35,313 nucleotides of DNA from CAYMJA01 sp964391095 (GTDB taxonomy: Bacteria; Patescibacteriota; Minisyncoccia; Minisyncoccales; GWA2-38-27). Shown in pieces: positions 22,036-30,871 of this stretch. Made by a program: the position numbers and the translations under genes. The notes below the pieces were generated by a model that worked only from the letters and a program-made list of their open reading frames with translations, made no database searches and was not told the origin of the DNA. Where the stretch lies: positions 1-35,313 of the forward strand of contig CAYMJA010000006.1 of NCBI GenBank assembly GCA_964391095.1, given 5' to 3'. The stretch's first letter is position 1; each line of letters starts with the position of its first letter.

Positions 22036-22833
22036 ATGAATCAAGAAAAAGAAAAAATTCCAGTTATAATTCTTTGTGGTGGTTTTGGAAGTAGACTTAA
22101 AGAAGAAACCGAATTTAAGCCAAAACCAATGGTAAAAATAGGCGATAAGCCAATTCTTTGGCATATTATGAAAATATATGCCCATTATGGCTATAAAGAG
22201 TTTATTTTTGCTTTGGGCTATAAGGGCAATATGATTAAAGATTACTTTTTGAACCAAAGAGCTTTTTTGAATGATTTTACCCTTGATGTTTCTGAAAACA
22301 AAACGAGGTTCCATAATAACCAATGCGATAGTTCTAAGATTACATTTGCCGAAACAGGTTTAGAGAGTGAAATGGGAGAAAGGATATTAAGAATTAAAAA
22401 ATACATAACTGGAGATAAGTTTATGGTTACTTTTGGAGACGGAGTAAGTGATATTGATATAAATAAATTAGTTTCATTTCATAAAAAACAGGGGACAATT
22501 GGAACTATTACCGGTGTTCATCCCTATTCAAAATATGGTTTGGTAAAAATAGATAATCAGAAAAATTTAGTAGTTAATTTTAAGCAAAAACCATTATTAT
22601 ATGATTATATTAGCGGGGGATTTATGATTTTTAATAGAGAAGCTTTTGGCTATTTTGATAAAGGACAAATGGAAAATGGCTTGGTTAAACTTACCGAGAA
22701 GGGCCAGCTTTCCATTTATAAACACGAAGGATTTTGGAAAGCAATGGATACTTATCGGGAGATGGGAGAGTTAAATGAGTTATGGAAGGGAAAGAGGCCT
22801 TGGGCGGTTTGGGAAAATAAAAATTATGAGTGA
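22036..22833 (+). CDS. rfbF: Glucose-1-phosphate cytidylyltransferase
   Basis: A 265-residue enzyme making CDP-glucose from CTP and glucose-1-phosphate. VIILCGGFGSRLKEETEFKP and PKPMVKIGDKPILWHIMKIY are the RfbF signatures; MVTFGDGVSDIDI carries the metal-binding Asp; GFWKAMDTYREM closes the sugar site. Length is normal (about 257 residues in Salmonella). It opens the CDP-6-deoxyhexose module and overlaps rfbG by 8 bases. It begins 12 bases after the wbqC stop, with no promoter evident, so it is probably transcribed with the upstream module. Confidence 0.93.
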   Translation: MNQEKEKIPVIILCGGFGSRLKEETEFKPKPMVKIGDKPILWHIMKIYAHYGYKEFIFALGYKGNMIKDYFLNQRAFLNDFTLDVSENKTRFHNNQCDSSKITFAETGLESEMGERILRIKKYITGDKFMVTFGDGVSDIDINKLVSFHKKQGTIGTITGVHPYSKYGLVKIDNQKNLVVNFKQKPLLYDYISGGFMIFNREAFGYFDKGQMENGLVKLTEKGQLSIYKHEGFWKAMDTYREMGELNELWKGKRPWAVWENKNYE

Positions 22834-23923
22834 TATCCAAAATTTTTTTCAAAATAAAAAAGTTCTAATTACCGGACATACTGGCTTCAAGGGCAGTTGG
22901 CTTTCACAGATATTATTAAATTGGGGTGCAAATATCACTGGAATAGCGCTTCAACCCACAACAAATCCAAATTTATTCCATTTGCTTAACCTAAAAAGCA
23001 GTATAAATAATTATTTTGTTGATATCCGAAATTTCAAAAGAGTTAAAGAAATTTTTATCCAAGAAAAACCCGAGATAGTTTTTCATTTAGCGGCTCAACC
23101 CTTAGTTAGAGACAGTTATGACGACCCTTTGTATACATTTGAGACAAATATTATGGGGACCGCTAATATATTACAAGCTATAAAAGAAACAAAAATGATA
23201 AAGTCAGCTGTTATGATTACAACAGACAAGGTTTATGAAGACCATAAAAAGAACCCTGTTTATAGGGAAGATGATAAGTTGGGCGGGTACGATCCTTATA
23301 GTAGCAGCAAGGCCGGCGCGGAAATGGTAATAAATTCCTATATTAAGTCCTTTTTTAATCCAAATGATTATAATAATAAGCATAAAACTCTGATTGCTTC
23401 GGTAAGGTCAGGCAATGCAATTGGCGGAGGAGATTGGTCAAAGGATAGGCTTGGGCCGGATATTATAAGGTCAGTTTTTGAGAGCAATAAAAAGATAATT
23501 ATCCGAAACCCGGATTCAATTAGACCCTGGCAATATGTATTAGATCCTTTATGTGGATATATATTACTTGCTAAAAAACTTTACCAAGAAAAAAAAGAAT
23601 TTTCCGGGGCTTGGAATTTTGGTCCCGGTGATGAAAATTATTTAACGGTAAAAGAATTGTTAGAAAAAACATTAAAAATTTTAGGAAAGGGGTCATATGT
23701 TATTAAAAAAGACCATATAAAACATGAAGCAAAATTATTGAAGTTAGATATTAATAAGGCAAAAAGTGCGTTTGGATGGCGACCGTTTCCTGATATTGAT
23801 ACTACCTTAAAACTTACTTTTGATTGGTATGAAAATTTCTATAACAAAGAAAATATTGTTGATATTACCAATCAGCAAATAAAATCATTTTTCAATAAAA
23901 AATATGAAATGCAGGGTTTGTAA
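22826..23923 (+). CDS. rfbG: CDP-glucose 4,6-dehydratase
   Basis: A 365-residue extended SDR converting CDP-glucose to CDP-4-keto-6-deoxyglucose. NAD-binding VLITGHTGFKGSWLS is near 13-27, IVFHLAAQPLVRDSYDDP is a family hallmark, and the active site includes TTDKVYED and YSSSK. The ATG at 22826 (MSDIQNFFQNKKV) is preferred over an in-frame ATG at 22775, because the extra 17 residues are Arg-rich, lie inside rfbF coding and are not part of the family. No rfbH (3-dehydrase) is present, so the pathway keeps O3 instead of forming a 3,6-dideoxyhexose. Confidence 0.93.
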   Translation: MSDIQNFFQNKKVLITGHTGFKGSWLSQILLNWGANITGIALQPTTNPNLFHLLNLKSSINNYFVDIRNFKRVKEIFIQEKPEIVFHLAAQPLVRDSYDDPLYTFETNIMGTANILQAIKETKMIKSAVMITTDKVYEDHKKNPVYREDDKLGGYDPYSSSKAGAEMVINSYIKSFFNPNDYNNKHKTLIASVRSGNAIGGGDWSKDRLGPDIIRSVFESNKKIIIRNPDSIRPWQYVLDPLCGYILLAKKLYQEKKEFSGAWNFGPGDENYLTVKELLEKTLKILGKGSYVIKKDHIKHEAKLLKLDINKAKSAFGWRPFPDIDTTLKLTFDWYENFYNKENIVDITNQQIKSFFNKKYEMQGL

Positions 23924-25115
23924 TTCATCAATAATAAAGTTTTTTTCTTTAGGCAAAATGCCGTTGGTAAATTCTTTTCTAAAAAAAGAAGAAATACCCT
24001 ATGAAGAAAAATTTGATTTAAGTGTTGGTTTTTGCCCCAATTGTTATTTGGTTCAACTTATTAAAAATGTTTGCCCGGAAAAACTTTTTAGAGATTATAT
24101 TTATTTTTCTTCAACTTCTAAATATTTTTTGGAGCATTGTCAAAAAACAGCAAACTATCTTACAAAAAAGCTGGAGCTTAATCATCAAAGCTTAGTTTTA
24201 GAAATTGCCAGTAATGATGGAGCACTTTTACAATATTTTAAAAAGTTTGGCATTCAGATATTAGGCGTAGAGCCGGCTAAAAACATTGCCGAGGTAGCTA
24301 ACAAAAAAGGATTAAGAACTATACCAGAATTTTTTAATTATGATTTTGCTAAAAAATTAGTTGAAGAACAAAAAATTCAGGCCGATTTAATCTATGGGGC
24401 AAATGTTTTAGCCCATGTGCCGGAAATTGTTGATTTTGTAAAAGGAGTGAAAATAGCTTTAAAACCTAAAAGTACGGCAATTTTTGAATTTCCTTATATA
24501 GGGGGGATAATGGAAAACAAATTTGATACTATTTATCATGAGCATGTTTTTTATTATTCATTATTGGCTTTAAGGAACCTTTTCAAGAAAGCAGACTTAG
24601 AAATTTATGACGTTGAAATGATACCAGTCCAGGGTGGCTCTCTACGAATATTTATTTCTCAACAAGGAAATTTTCCGATCAGCCAAAACATTAAAAGTCT
24701 TATTAATCAAGAAATGAAAGATGGTTTTGATAAAATTGAAACATATCAAAAAATCAATGAAAATGTTGGCAAAATAAAAAATAATCTCCTTTTTCTACTT
24801 AAAAAAATAAAGAATAAAGGTAAAACCATAGCTGCTTATAGCGCTCCGGCAAAAGGTAATATATTATTGAACTATTTTGGAATTAATAAAAATTATCTGG
24901 ATTTTATTGTAGATAAATCTAAAGAAAAACAGGGCCTATATACACCCGGAACCCATTTATTAGTTTATCCGCCTGAAAAAATATTTGAAGAAAAACCAGA
25001 TTATCTTTTGATTTTATGCTGGAATATTGCCGAAGAAGTCAAAGAACAGTTAAAAGATTATTATGATGCTGGTGGAAAGTTCATTATACCTATACCTAAT
25101 ATAAAAATAATATGA
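23904..25115 (+). CDS. Nucleotide-sugar C-methyltransferase
   Basis: A 403-residue enzyme with the three-part layout of TylC3/TcaB9-type C-methyltransferases. An N-terminal zinc-binding domain has Cys3, Cys6, Cys44 and Cys47; the SAM domain has LEIASNDGALL (99-109); the C-terminal domain reads AAYSAPAKGNILLNYFG. TIYHEHVFYYS contains the YHEH segment whose His is thought to be catalytic in TcaB9. It should add a methyl branch to C3 or C5 of a 4-keto-6-deoxy sugar. Between the CDP-glucose dehydratase and the epimerase/reductase pair its likely substrate is CDP-4-keto-6-deoxyglucose. It overlaps rfbG by 20 bases and the epimerase by 4. Confidence 0.9.
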   Translation: MKCRVCNSSIIKFFSLGKMPLVNSFLKKEEIPYEEKFDLSVGFCPNCYLVQLIKNVCPEKLFRDYIYFSSTSKYFLEHCQKTANYLTKKLELNHQSLVLEIASNDGALLQYFKKFGIQILGVEPAKNIAEVANKKGLRTIPEFFNYDFAKKLVEEQKIQADLIYGANVLAHVPEIVDFVKGVKIALKPKSTAIFEFPYIGGIMENKFDTIYHEHVFYYSLLALRNLFKKADLEIYDVEMIPVQGGSLRIFISQQGNFPISQNIKSLINQEMKDGFDKIETYQKINENVGKIKNNLLFLLKKIKNKGKTIAAYSAPAKGNILLNYFGINKNYLDFIVDKSKEKQGLYTPGTHLLVYPPEKIFEEKPDYLLILCWNIAEEVKEQLKDYYDAGGKFIIPIPNIKII

Positions 25116-25666
25116 TATTTAAAAAAACCAAAATTGAAGGATTATATATTATTGAGCCTGAATTAAAAGTTGATGAAAGAGGATATTTTACAAGGATTTT
25201 TTGCCAGGAAGAATTAGTTAAGACAGGTTTAAGTTTTAATGTAGCCCAAATAAACCAATCTTTAACAAAGAAAAAAGGCACAATAAGGGGAATGCATTTT
25301 CAAAAACCTCCTAAAGCAGAGGATAAAATTGTTCAATGTTTAAAAGGGGCAATTTATGATGTGGTAATTGATTTGCGACCTGATTCTTCTACTTATAGCC
25401 AATGGGTGGCTGAAGAACTTAGTGGGCAAAACAAGAAGATGTTTTTTATTCCCAAGGGGTTTGCTCATGGTTTTCAGGCCCTGGTTGATAATTGTGAGGT
25501 GCAATATTTTGTGTCAGAATTTTATTCCCCGGAATATGCAAGAGGTATTCGGTGGAATGATTCAAGATTCAATATCCAATGGCCAATAAAAAATCCTATT
25601 CTTTCTAAAAAAGATAAAAATTGGCCGTTACTTGATAAACATGAGAAAAATTTTATTAATCGGTAA
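25112..25666 (+). CDS. dTDP-4-dehydrorhamnose 3,5-epimerase-like protein
   Basis: A 184-residue cupin of the RmlC family, normal length. KGTIRGMHFQKPP contains catalytic-type His62; VVIDLRPDSSTY, IPKGFAHGFQAL and the FYSPEYARGIRWND stretch are family hallmarks. RmlC acts on dTDP-4-keto-6-deoxyglucose, but here rfbF/rfbG and the C-methyltransferase imply a CDP-linked, possibly branched 4-keto sugar epimerised at C3, C5 or both. The ATGA start overlap and the overlap with the reductase indicate translational coupling. No dTDP-glucose synthase (rmlA) or dTDP dehydratase (rmlB) is seen in the window. Confidence 0.9.
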   Translation: MIFKKTKIEGLYIIEPELKVDERGYFTRIFCQEELVKTGLSFNVAQINQSLTKKKGTIRGMHFQKPPKAEDKIVQCLKGAIYDVVIDLRPDSSTYSQWVAEELSGQNKKMFFIPKGFAHGFQALVDNCEVQYFVSEFYSPEYARGIRWNDSRFNIQWPIKNPILSKKDKNWPLLDKHEKNFINR

Positions 25667-26516
25667 AACCGGTCAGCTTGGAAATGCGATTATAAAGGAT
25701 GCCTCATCTTTTGGTTTTGAAATCGTTGCTTTTGAGAAAGAAGAAATGGATGTTACTAATAAATTACAAATTAAAGAAAAAATAGAAAAAATTAAACCAG
25801 ATGTTTTAATCAATACTTCTGCCTACCATGTTGTTCCAAAGTGCGAGGAAAACCCCTTAAAAGCAATGGCAGTTAATTTCTTAGCTGTAAGGAATTTAGC
25901 CAAGTTATGTAGAGAAAGAGATATTGTTTTTGTAACTTTTAGCACTGATTATGTTTTTGACGGTGAAAAGGGGAGTCCTTACGAAGAAAAAGATATTACT
26001 AATCCCCTCCAGGTGTATGGTCTTTCTAAATTAGCAGGAGAATACGCGGCTTTAAAAGAATATCCAGAAAAGACATATATTATTAGACCCTGTGGAATTT
26101 TTGGAGGAAAAGAAGGCAGCAAGCAAAAAGGAGGAAATTTTGTTTTAAATATTACTAAGGAAGCTCGGGATAAAGAGATTATTGAGGTGAGTTCTGAACA
26201 AGTTGTCAGCCCTACTTATGCAGGAGATTTGAGTAAAGCCACCTTAAAATTGTTAAATAATCAAACCAATCCGGGAATATACCATCTTGTGAACGAAGGG
26301 TATTGTAGTTGGTATGAGTTTGCCAAAGAAATTTTTGAATTAGCTAAAATAAATAAAGAAATAAAACCGGTTAATAGAGACGGTTTGAGTGGAAAAATGA
26401 GACGGCCAAAATTTTCTGCTTTAAAGAACACAAAAGCCAAGGCATTAGGCATAGAATTACCTTCTTGGCGAGAAGGATTGAGGTCCTATTTTAAACATGA
26501 ACTGTCCAATTTGTAA
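25641..26516 (+). CDS. 4-dehydrorhamnose reductase-like protein (RmlD family)
   Basis: A 291-residue SDR reducing the 4-keto group of a 6-deoxyhexose nucleotide. LLIGKTGQLGNAI binds NAD(P)H, INTSAYHVVPKCEENP and STDYVFDGEKGSPYEE are RmlD motifs, and YGLSKLAGE contains the YxxxK pair. The ATG at 25641 gives MRKILLIGKTGQLG; a TTG nine bases earlier (25632) is possible but unneeded. It completes the CDP-6-deoxyhexose module and overlaps the preceding gene by 26 bases. The final sugar is predicted to be a C-methyl-branched 6-deoxyhexose with L-like configuration if the epimerase inverts C5. Confidence 0.88.
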   Translation: MRKILLIGKTGQLGNAIIKDASSFGFEIVAFEKEEMDVTNKLQIKEKIEKIKPDVLINTSAYHVVPKCEENPLKAMAVNFLAVRNLAKLCRERDIVFVTFSTDYVFDGEKGSPYEEKDITNPLQVYGLSKLAGEYAALKEYPEKTYIIRPCGIFGGKEGSKQKGGNFVLNITKEARDKEIIEVSSEQVVSPTYAGDLSKATLKLLNNQTNPGIYHLVNEGYCSWYEFAKEIFELAKINKEIKPVNRDGLSGKMRRPKFSALKNTKAKALGIELPSWREGLRSYFKHELSNL

Positions 26517-27609
26517 CGGTAAAATTCAATTTATTTATGGGTTTGATAATGAATCAATTATGCAGAATAAACTGTATGATTCTCTTAAAAGTGCCTTGAA
26601 AGAGAAAAAAGCAAAGGTTAGTCTTTATAAATGCAAGGATTGTGGGTTTGTTTTTAATACTAGTTTTAATCCAAAGAAAATTGAGTATTCTTCCCGATAT
26701 GATAACGCTCAGGAGAATTCTCCCTATTTTTCCAGGTACTTAGAGAGATTAGCAAAGATGTTAACTAAAAAGTATGACTTAAAGAATAAAAATGTGTTAG
26801 AAATTGGTTGCGGAAAAGGATATTTTCTGAAACCCTTATATGACCAAGGAATAAAAAGCATTAAAGGGTTTGACCCATCTTATATCAATTTCAATCCCTT
26901 AATTGATAAGTTAGTAATAAAGCAATACTTTAACATAAAAAACATAAAGAGAAAAATTGACTTCATAGTTTGCCGACATACTTTGGAGCACATTCCTAAT
27001 CCAAAAGAATTCATTTTTTCAGTTACAAAATGCTTAAAGAGTAAAGGAACAATGTATTTTGAGTTCCCTGACCTTAAATGGATTATAAAAAATAAAACCT
27101 TCTTTGATTTCTTTTACGAACATTGTAATTATTTTAGCAGGAGTTCTATTCTTGCTTTATTTGGTCAGTTTGGATTTAAAAATATCAGATTTCATTACGG
27201 ACTTAAGGGGCAGTATTTTCGGTTAGAGATTAGCCATTTTCCGAAAAGAAAATATAATTTCCAACCGATAAATCTTATTCAACTTCCGCAAGAAATCAAT
27301 AAAACAATAGAAGCTTATAAGAAATTAATTGATAAGCTCGGCAATTTTGTAATCTGGGGAGCGGGCGCTAAAGGTGTTACTTTGCTGAATAGGTTGAATA
27401 TCAATCGCCATAAATGCCAATATGTAATAGATATTAATCCGAATAAACAAAATAGATTTATTCCAATTACTGGTCAGAAAATAGTTTCTCCTAAAATTTT
27501 TGAAAAAGAAAAAATTGACAGTGTCATAATTATAAATCCAGTATATGAAAAAGAAATAAAAAAGCTTTCTGCAGAATATAATTATAAAGGTAAATTTATT
27601 TTAGTATGA
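26497..27609 (+). CDS. Zinc-type class I SAM methyltransferase, second C-methyltransferase-like protein
   Basis: A 370-residue protein with an N-terminal zinc ribbon (CPIC at 3-6 and CKDC near 46-49), a SAM domain (VLEIGCGKGYFL, then FIVCRHTLEHIPNPKEF) and a C-terminal Rossmann-like domain with VIWGAGAKGVTLLNRL and YVIDINPNKQNRF. The layout parallels the C-methyltransferase at 23904, but the YHEH segment is replaced by FYEHCNYFSR. It may methylate a different sugar or an oxygen/nitrogen. It overlaps the reductase by 20 bases and the CmcI-like gene by 4, suggesting a late step on the same glycan. Confidence 0.85.
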   Translation: MNCPICNGKIQFIYGFDNESIMQNKLYDSLKSALKEKKAKVSLYKCKDCGFVFNTSFNPKKIEYSSRYDNAQENSPYFSRYLERLAKMLTKKYDLKNKNVLEIGCGKGYFLKPLYDQGIKSIKGFDPSYINFNPLIDKLVIKQYFNIKNIKRKIDFIVCRHTLEHIPNPKEFIFSVTKCLKSKGTMYFEFPDLKWIIKNKTFFDFFYEHCNYFSRSSILALFGQFGFKNIRFHYGLKGQYFRLEISHFPKRKYNFQPINLIQLPQEINKTIEAYKKLIDKLGNFVIWGAGAKGVTLLNRLNINRHKCQYVIDINPNKQNRFIPITGQKIVSPKIFEKEKIDSVIIINPVYEKEIKKLSAEYNYKGKFILV

Positions 27610-28337
27610 ATAAAATTAAACAATTTGAATTAGAGAAAAAAAAGAATATTAAAAAACTGCGGCGGAATAAGAAATTCAGAAGTTTGGCTTTAAAGTTTAT
27701 TATTGAATCCAGTAAAAATAAATATTCATATAACTTTAACTGGCTCGGTCGTCCTATTATTCAAATTCCTCAGGATATTGTTGCTGTTCAAGAAATCATC
27801 TGGAATACAAAACCTGATTTAATTATAGAAACCGGCATTGCTCACGGTGGCTCATTAATTTTTTATGCTTCAATGTTAGAATTAATCAACAGGGGCAAAA
27901 TTTTAGGAATTGATATTGATATTAGGAAGCACAATAGAAAAGAAATTGAAAAACATAAAATGTTCAAGAGAATAAAAATGATTGAAGGGTCATCTACAGA
28001 TGAAAAAGTTATAGAAAAAGTTGCCAAGATAGTTAAAAAACACAAAAAAGTTATGGTTTGTTTAGATTCTCTTCATACTCATCAACATGTTTTGAAAGAG
28101 CTGAATCTATATTCAAGATTTGTGAGCAAGGATGGTTATCTTGTTGTTTTTGATACCATTATTGAGTTTATGCCTAGAGGTTTCTTTAACGATAGACCCT
28201 GGGATAAGGGTAATAATCCCGCTACAGCGGTAAAAGTATTTTTAAAAAAGAACAAAAATTTTATTGTTGATAAAGAAATTGAAAATAAATTACTCATAAC
28301 AGCAGCCCCGGGAGGATATTTAAGAAGAATTAAGTAA
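27606..28337 (+). CDS. CmcI-like (cephalosporin hydroxylase family) methyltransferase
   Basis: A 243-residue protein of the CmcI family, which despite the name includes rhamnosyl O-methyltransferases. IETGIAHGGSLIFYAS (74-89) is the SAM-binding segment; GIDIDIRKHN and CLDSLHTHQHVLKEL (metal-dependent type, Asp-Ser-x-His) are conserved; DRPWDKGNNPATAVKVFL is the family's C-terminal signature. In mycobacterial glycopeptidolipids and other glycans such enzymes O-methylate deoxyhexoses, so the CDP-6-deoxyhexose made upstream, once transferred, is the likely target. Translational coupling to the preceding gene (ATGA). Confidence 0.88.
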   Translation: MNKIKQFELEKKKNIKKLRRNKKFRSLALKFIIESSKNKYSYNFNWLGRPIIQIPQDIVAVQEIIWNTKPDLIIETGIAHGGSLIFYASMLELINRGKILGIDIDIRKHNRKEIEKHKMFKRIKMIEGSSTDEKVIEKVAKIVKKHKKVMVCLDSLHTHQHVLKELNLYSRFVSKDGYLVVFDTIIEFMPRGFFNDRPWDKGNNPATAVKVFLKKNKNFIVDKEIENKLLITAAPGGYLRRIK

Positions 28338-28396
28338 TATTGACTTTTTAGTAGCTTTAGATTTGCTGCAACAGAAAATCTTAGGAAATTAACGAT

Positions 28397-29359
28397 ATGT
28401 CAAATATTATTCTTAGCATTTGTATACCAACATATAACCGTTCAAAGTTACTATCTGAATGCATAAGGCAAATAATTTTGTGTCCAAGTCAAGAAATTGA
28501 AATTGTTGTTAGCGATAATGCATCGCCAGACGGAACTGAGAGTACAGTGAAAAAAATAGGAGACCCCCGAATAAAATACTATCGCAATGACAAGAATCTT
28601 GGCTGCCCTGCCAATACATTAAAAATGTTTGAGAGAGCAGCTGGTGATTTTCTACTTTTTATTAGTGACGAGGACCGTGTCGCAGTGAAGGAAATTCCTT
28701 GGATTTTAAAAATAATTAAAGGAAATAGAAATCTAACTCAGATATTAGGCGCAATTGGCGACAAGAGACCAGGGCATAAAAAAATCTATAAAACATATAA
28801 AAATAAAATATTAAAAGCTGGGTCTGATTCTTTGACAAAATTATTTTGGGGCTATAGTCATGGCTCAGGTATTATATTGAAGAAGCAAGCATTAAACTTA
28901 AATCAGGCAAAAAAATATCTTGAAACTGCTCTTGCGCCCTATATAGTTTTAGTTCTTCAATCTCAAACTATGGTCGCCGGGGACACATTATGCACATCAA
29001 GGATATTATGTTATGTCGGCGAAACTCAACTTGAATCTAGACCATTTTTATTCCAAGGAAAACCATATTTTTATCCTCTGAATCGGCTATACCAACTTAA
29101 AGAAAGAATAAAGTTAATTTATGAGATTACCGATGAAAAACCCGCCCGGAAAGTATTATTAAATAAGGAAAGGGAACGGGCTGCTTCGTTTCTCTTAGGT
29201 AGTATAGTTAAAACATCTTCTCCCTCCTTTTTTAAAATATTGCCTTTGATTTTAGACACTAAAGAACTATCAAAATCACCTATATTTTGGCTAGACATAC
29301 CTTTAGCGCTTCCCCGAAAGATTGTCCGCTGGCTAAAAGCCGGAATCATTTCCGGTTAA
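28397..29359 (+). CDS. Family 2 glycosyltransferase
   Basis: A 320-residue GT-A enzyme. LSICIPTYNRSKLLSECI opens the nucleotide-binding fold, EIVVSDNASPDGTES follows, YYRNDKNLGCPANT is typical, and LLFISDEDRV supplies the metal-binding acidic motif (DED). The C-terminal third is less typical and has no membrane segment. Donor and acceptor are not predictable. It is preceded by a 59-base gap, and its end overlaps the convergent flippase gene by 27 bases, where both strands read through a 16-base palindrome. Confidence 0.88.
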   Translation: MSNIILSICIPTYNRSKLLSECIRQIILCPSQEIEIVVSDNASPDGTESTVKKIGDPRIKYYRNDKNLGCPANTLKMFERAAGDFLLFISDEDRVAVKEIPWILKIIKGNRNLTQILGAIGDKRPGHKKIYKTYKNKILKAGSDSLTKLFWGYSHGSGIILKKQALNLNQAKKYLETALAPYIVLVLQSQTMVAGDTLCTSRILCYVGETQLESRPFLFQGKPYFYPLNRLYQLKERIKLIYEITDEKPARKVLLNKERERAASFLLGSIVKTSSPSFFKILPLILDTKELSKSPIFWLDIPLALPRKIVRWLKAGIISG

Positions 29360-30808
29360 TCCAAAGAAATTTTTAAAAAACAGGACTTCTTTTTTAGTAA
29401 TTCCCCCTGACAAGTAGATTAGAACCCCATAAATTAAGACCCCCCAAAAAACGGCAATTAAGGTTTTTGACAGTCCAAATGGATTTAACCAAATAATAAA
29501 TAAACTCATTAGCATTGAAGCAAAAATGCTCTTTAATATAAAGAACCATTCTATCTCTGGCAAGAGCTCTCGATATTTAAGATAACCATACCCGATACTT
29601 AACATAAACATTACTGTATAAGCAATAAGGGTAGTAATAGCTGCTCCTATTATTCCAAATTTAGGAATGAATACGAAATTTAATCCAAGATTTAGAAAAG
29701 CAGCTATTATATTAATAGTTCCATCCACCTTTGTCTTTTTTTTCAAAAAAAATACAGGGATAACAACGCCAATTGCGTAAATTGTATAGAGAAGCAAGCT
29801 GACAGCTATTAAGGGGATGACTTGGTATCCATGAGAGGCAATTTCTGGAGTAGAAAATATAGTTAAAAATTGTTTTGAAAGGATAGATAATCCAAAAACC
29901 GAAGGAATGCCAATCATTAAAACATATTTTAAGCAGTATTTTATATAATTTTTAACTTTATTTATTTTATTTTCTTCATATAATTTAGATAAAGCTGGTA
30001 ACATTACAAAGGTTAAAGGACCAACAAAAAAGATTACCGCATTAGCCAATGTATAACCAGGAGCATAATAACCCACAGAAAGTGTTCCTAAGAAAAATCC
30101 GATTAAATATCTATCACTTGATTGAATAATCCAAAAAGCGACAAATCCTAAAATAGTGGGCAAGCCAAAAAATAGATATTCTTTGGTTTTTAAGAACTTC
30201 GGAACTTTTATTCCAATTTCTTTAATGATTAACCCACCCATTATTAGAAAACTGATAACCTTTACGATTAGAAGAGAAAGGATTGCTCCAAATAGTCCGT
30301 GACCCAGTAGTACTGCTATGGCTATTAAGCCAGCTTCACCTAATGTCTGGAAGATCATAAAGCAAGACCACTTCTTCATTTGTCGAGAGGCTCGGAAAAA
30401 GCTAAAAAATACCGGATTTAGGCATTCAAATATTACTGCAAGAGCCAATATTTGAACTAAAACTCTTTCACCGCCAATAAATCCTGATATAGGACCGGAG
30501 AAAAAGATTAAAATTAAAGAGATTATTAAACTAATGCCAAAAAGCACAGTTAGAACCGAATAAATCCCATCTTGAATTTCTTTTTTATCTTTTTGGCCGG
30601 GTAAAAACCTGACCAAGGCATAAGTTAGACCAAGGTTAGCAAGTGAGGCGATTAAGCCAAGAGTAATAATCAACTGGGCCCAAATACCGTAATTCTCCGC
30701 ACCTAACAACTTCGTAATAACAGGCAAAATAATCAATCCCTTTAGGCCTATTATTAACTTAGTTAAACCAATAATCCCTACATCTTTTGTAAATTTTTGG
30801 TAAGACAT
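29333..30808 (-). CDS. Flippase, polysaccharide transporter (Wzx/MATE-like)
   Basis: A 491-residue polytopic protein with about 12-14 membrane helices, start MSYQKFTKDVGIIGLTKLII, and YALVRFLPGQKDKKEIQDGI between early helices, as in the Polysacc_synt/RfbX family. It flips lipid-linked glycan units across the membrane. It is the only minus-strand gene in the glycan locus. It has one of the few good ribosome-binding sites here: AAAGGAG (complement of 30814-30820) 5 bases before the ATG. Its C-terminus, LTGNDSGF, is encoded by the palindrome shared with the GT2 gene. Confidence 0.92.
   Translation of the reverse strand: MSYQKFTKDVGIIGLTKLIIGLKGLIILPVITKLLGAENYGIWAQLIITLGLIASLANLGLTYALVRFLPGQKDKKEIQDGIYSVLTVLFGISLIISLILIFFSGPISGFIGGERVLVQILALAVIFECLNPVFFSFFRASRQMKKWSCFMIFQTLGEAGLIAIAVLLGHGLFGAILSLLIVKVISFLIMGGLIIKEIGIKVPKFLKTKEYLFFGLPTILGFVAFWIIQSSDRYLIGFFLGTLSVGYYAPGYTLANAVIFFVGPLTFVMLPALSKLYEENKINKVKNYIKYCLKYVLMIGIPSVFGLSILSKQFLTIFSTPEIASHGYQVIPLIAVSLLLYTIYAIGVVIPVFFLKKKTKVDGTINIIAAFLNLGLNFVFIPKFGIIGAAITTLIAYTVMFMLSIGYGYLKYRELLPEIEWFFILKSIFASMLMSLFIIWLNPFGLSKTLIAVFWGVLIYGVLIYLSGGITKKEVLFFKNFFGLTGNDSGF
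29340..29355. repeat. Palindrome in a convergent gene overlap
   Basis: CCGGAA-TCAT-TTCCGG is a perfect inverted repeat within the last codons of both convergent genes, giving KAGIISG on plus and GNDSGF on minus. It might act as a bidirectional hairpin, but no T-run follows on either strand. Confidence 0.45.
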
Positions 30809-30871
30809 AAATACTCCTTTATCTTACTAAAATTAGATAAATTTTGAAAGATAATAGATAACAGGTAACAT

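Noticed and set aside
22775..22825. Upstream in-frame start for rfbG adding 17 residues.
   Set aside because: The extra residues are an Arg/Gly-rich read of rfbF coding sequence, absent from the family; the ATG at 22826 gives the normal N-terminus.
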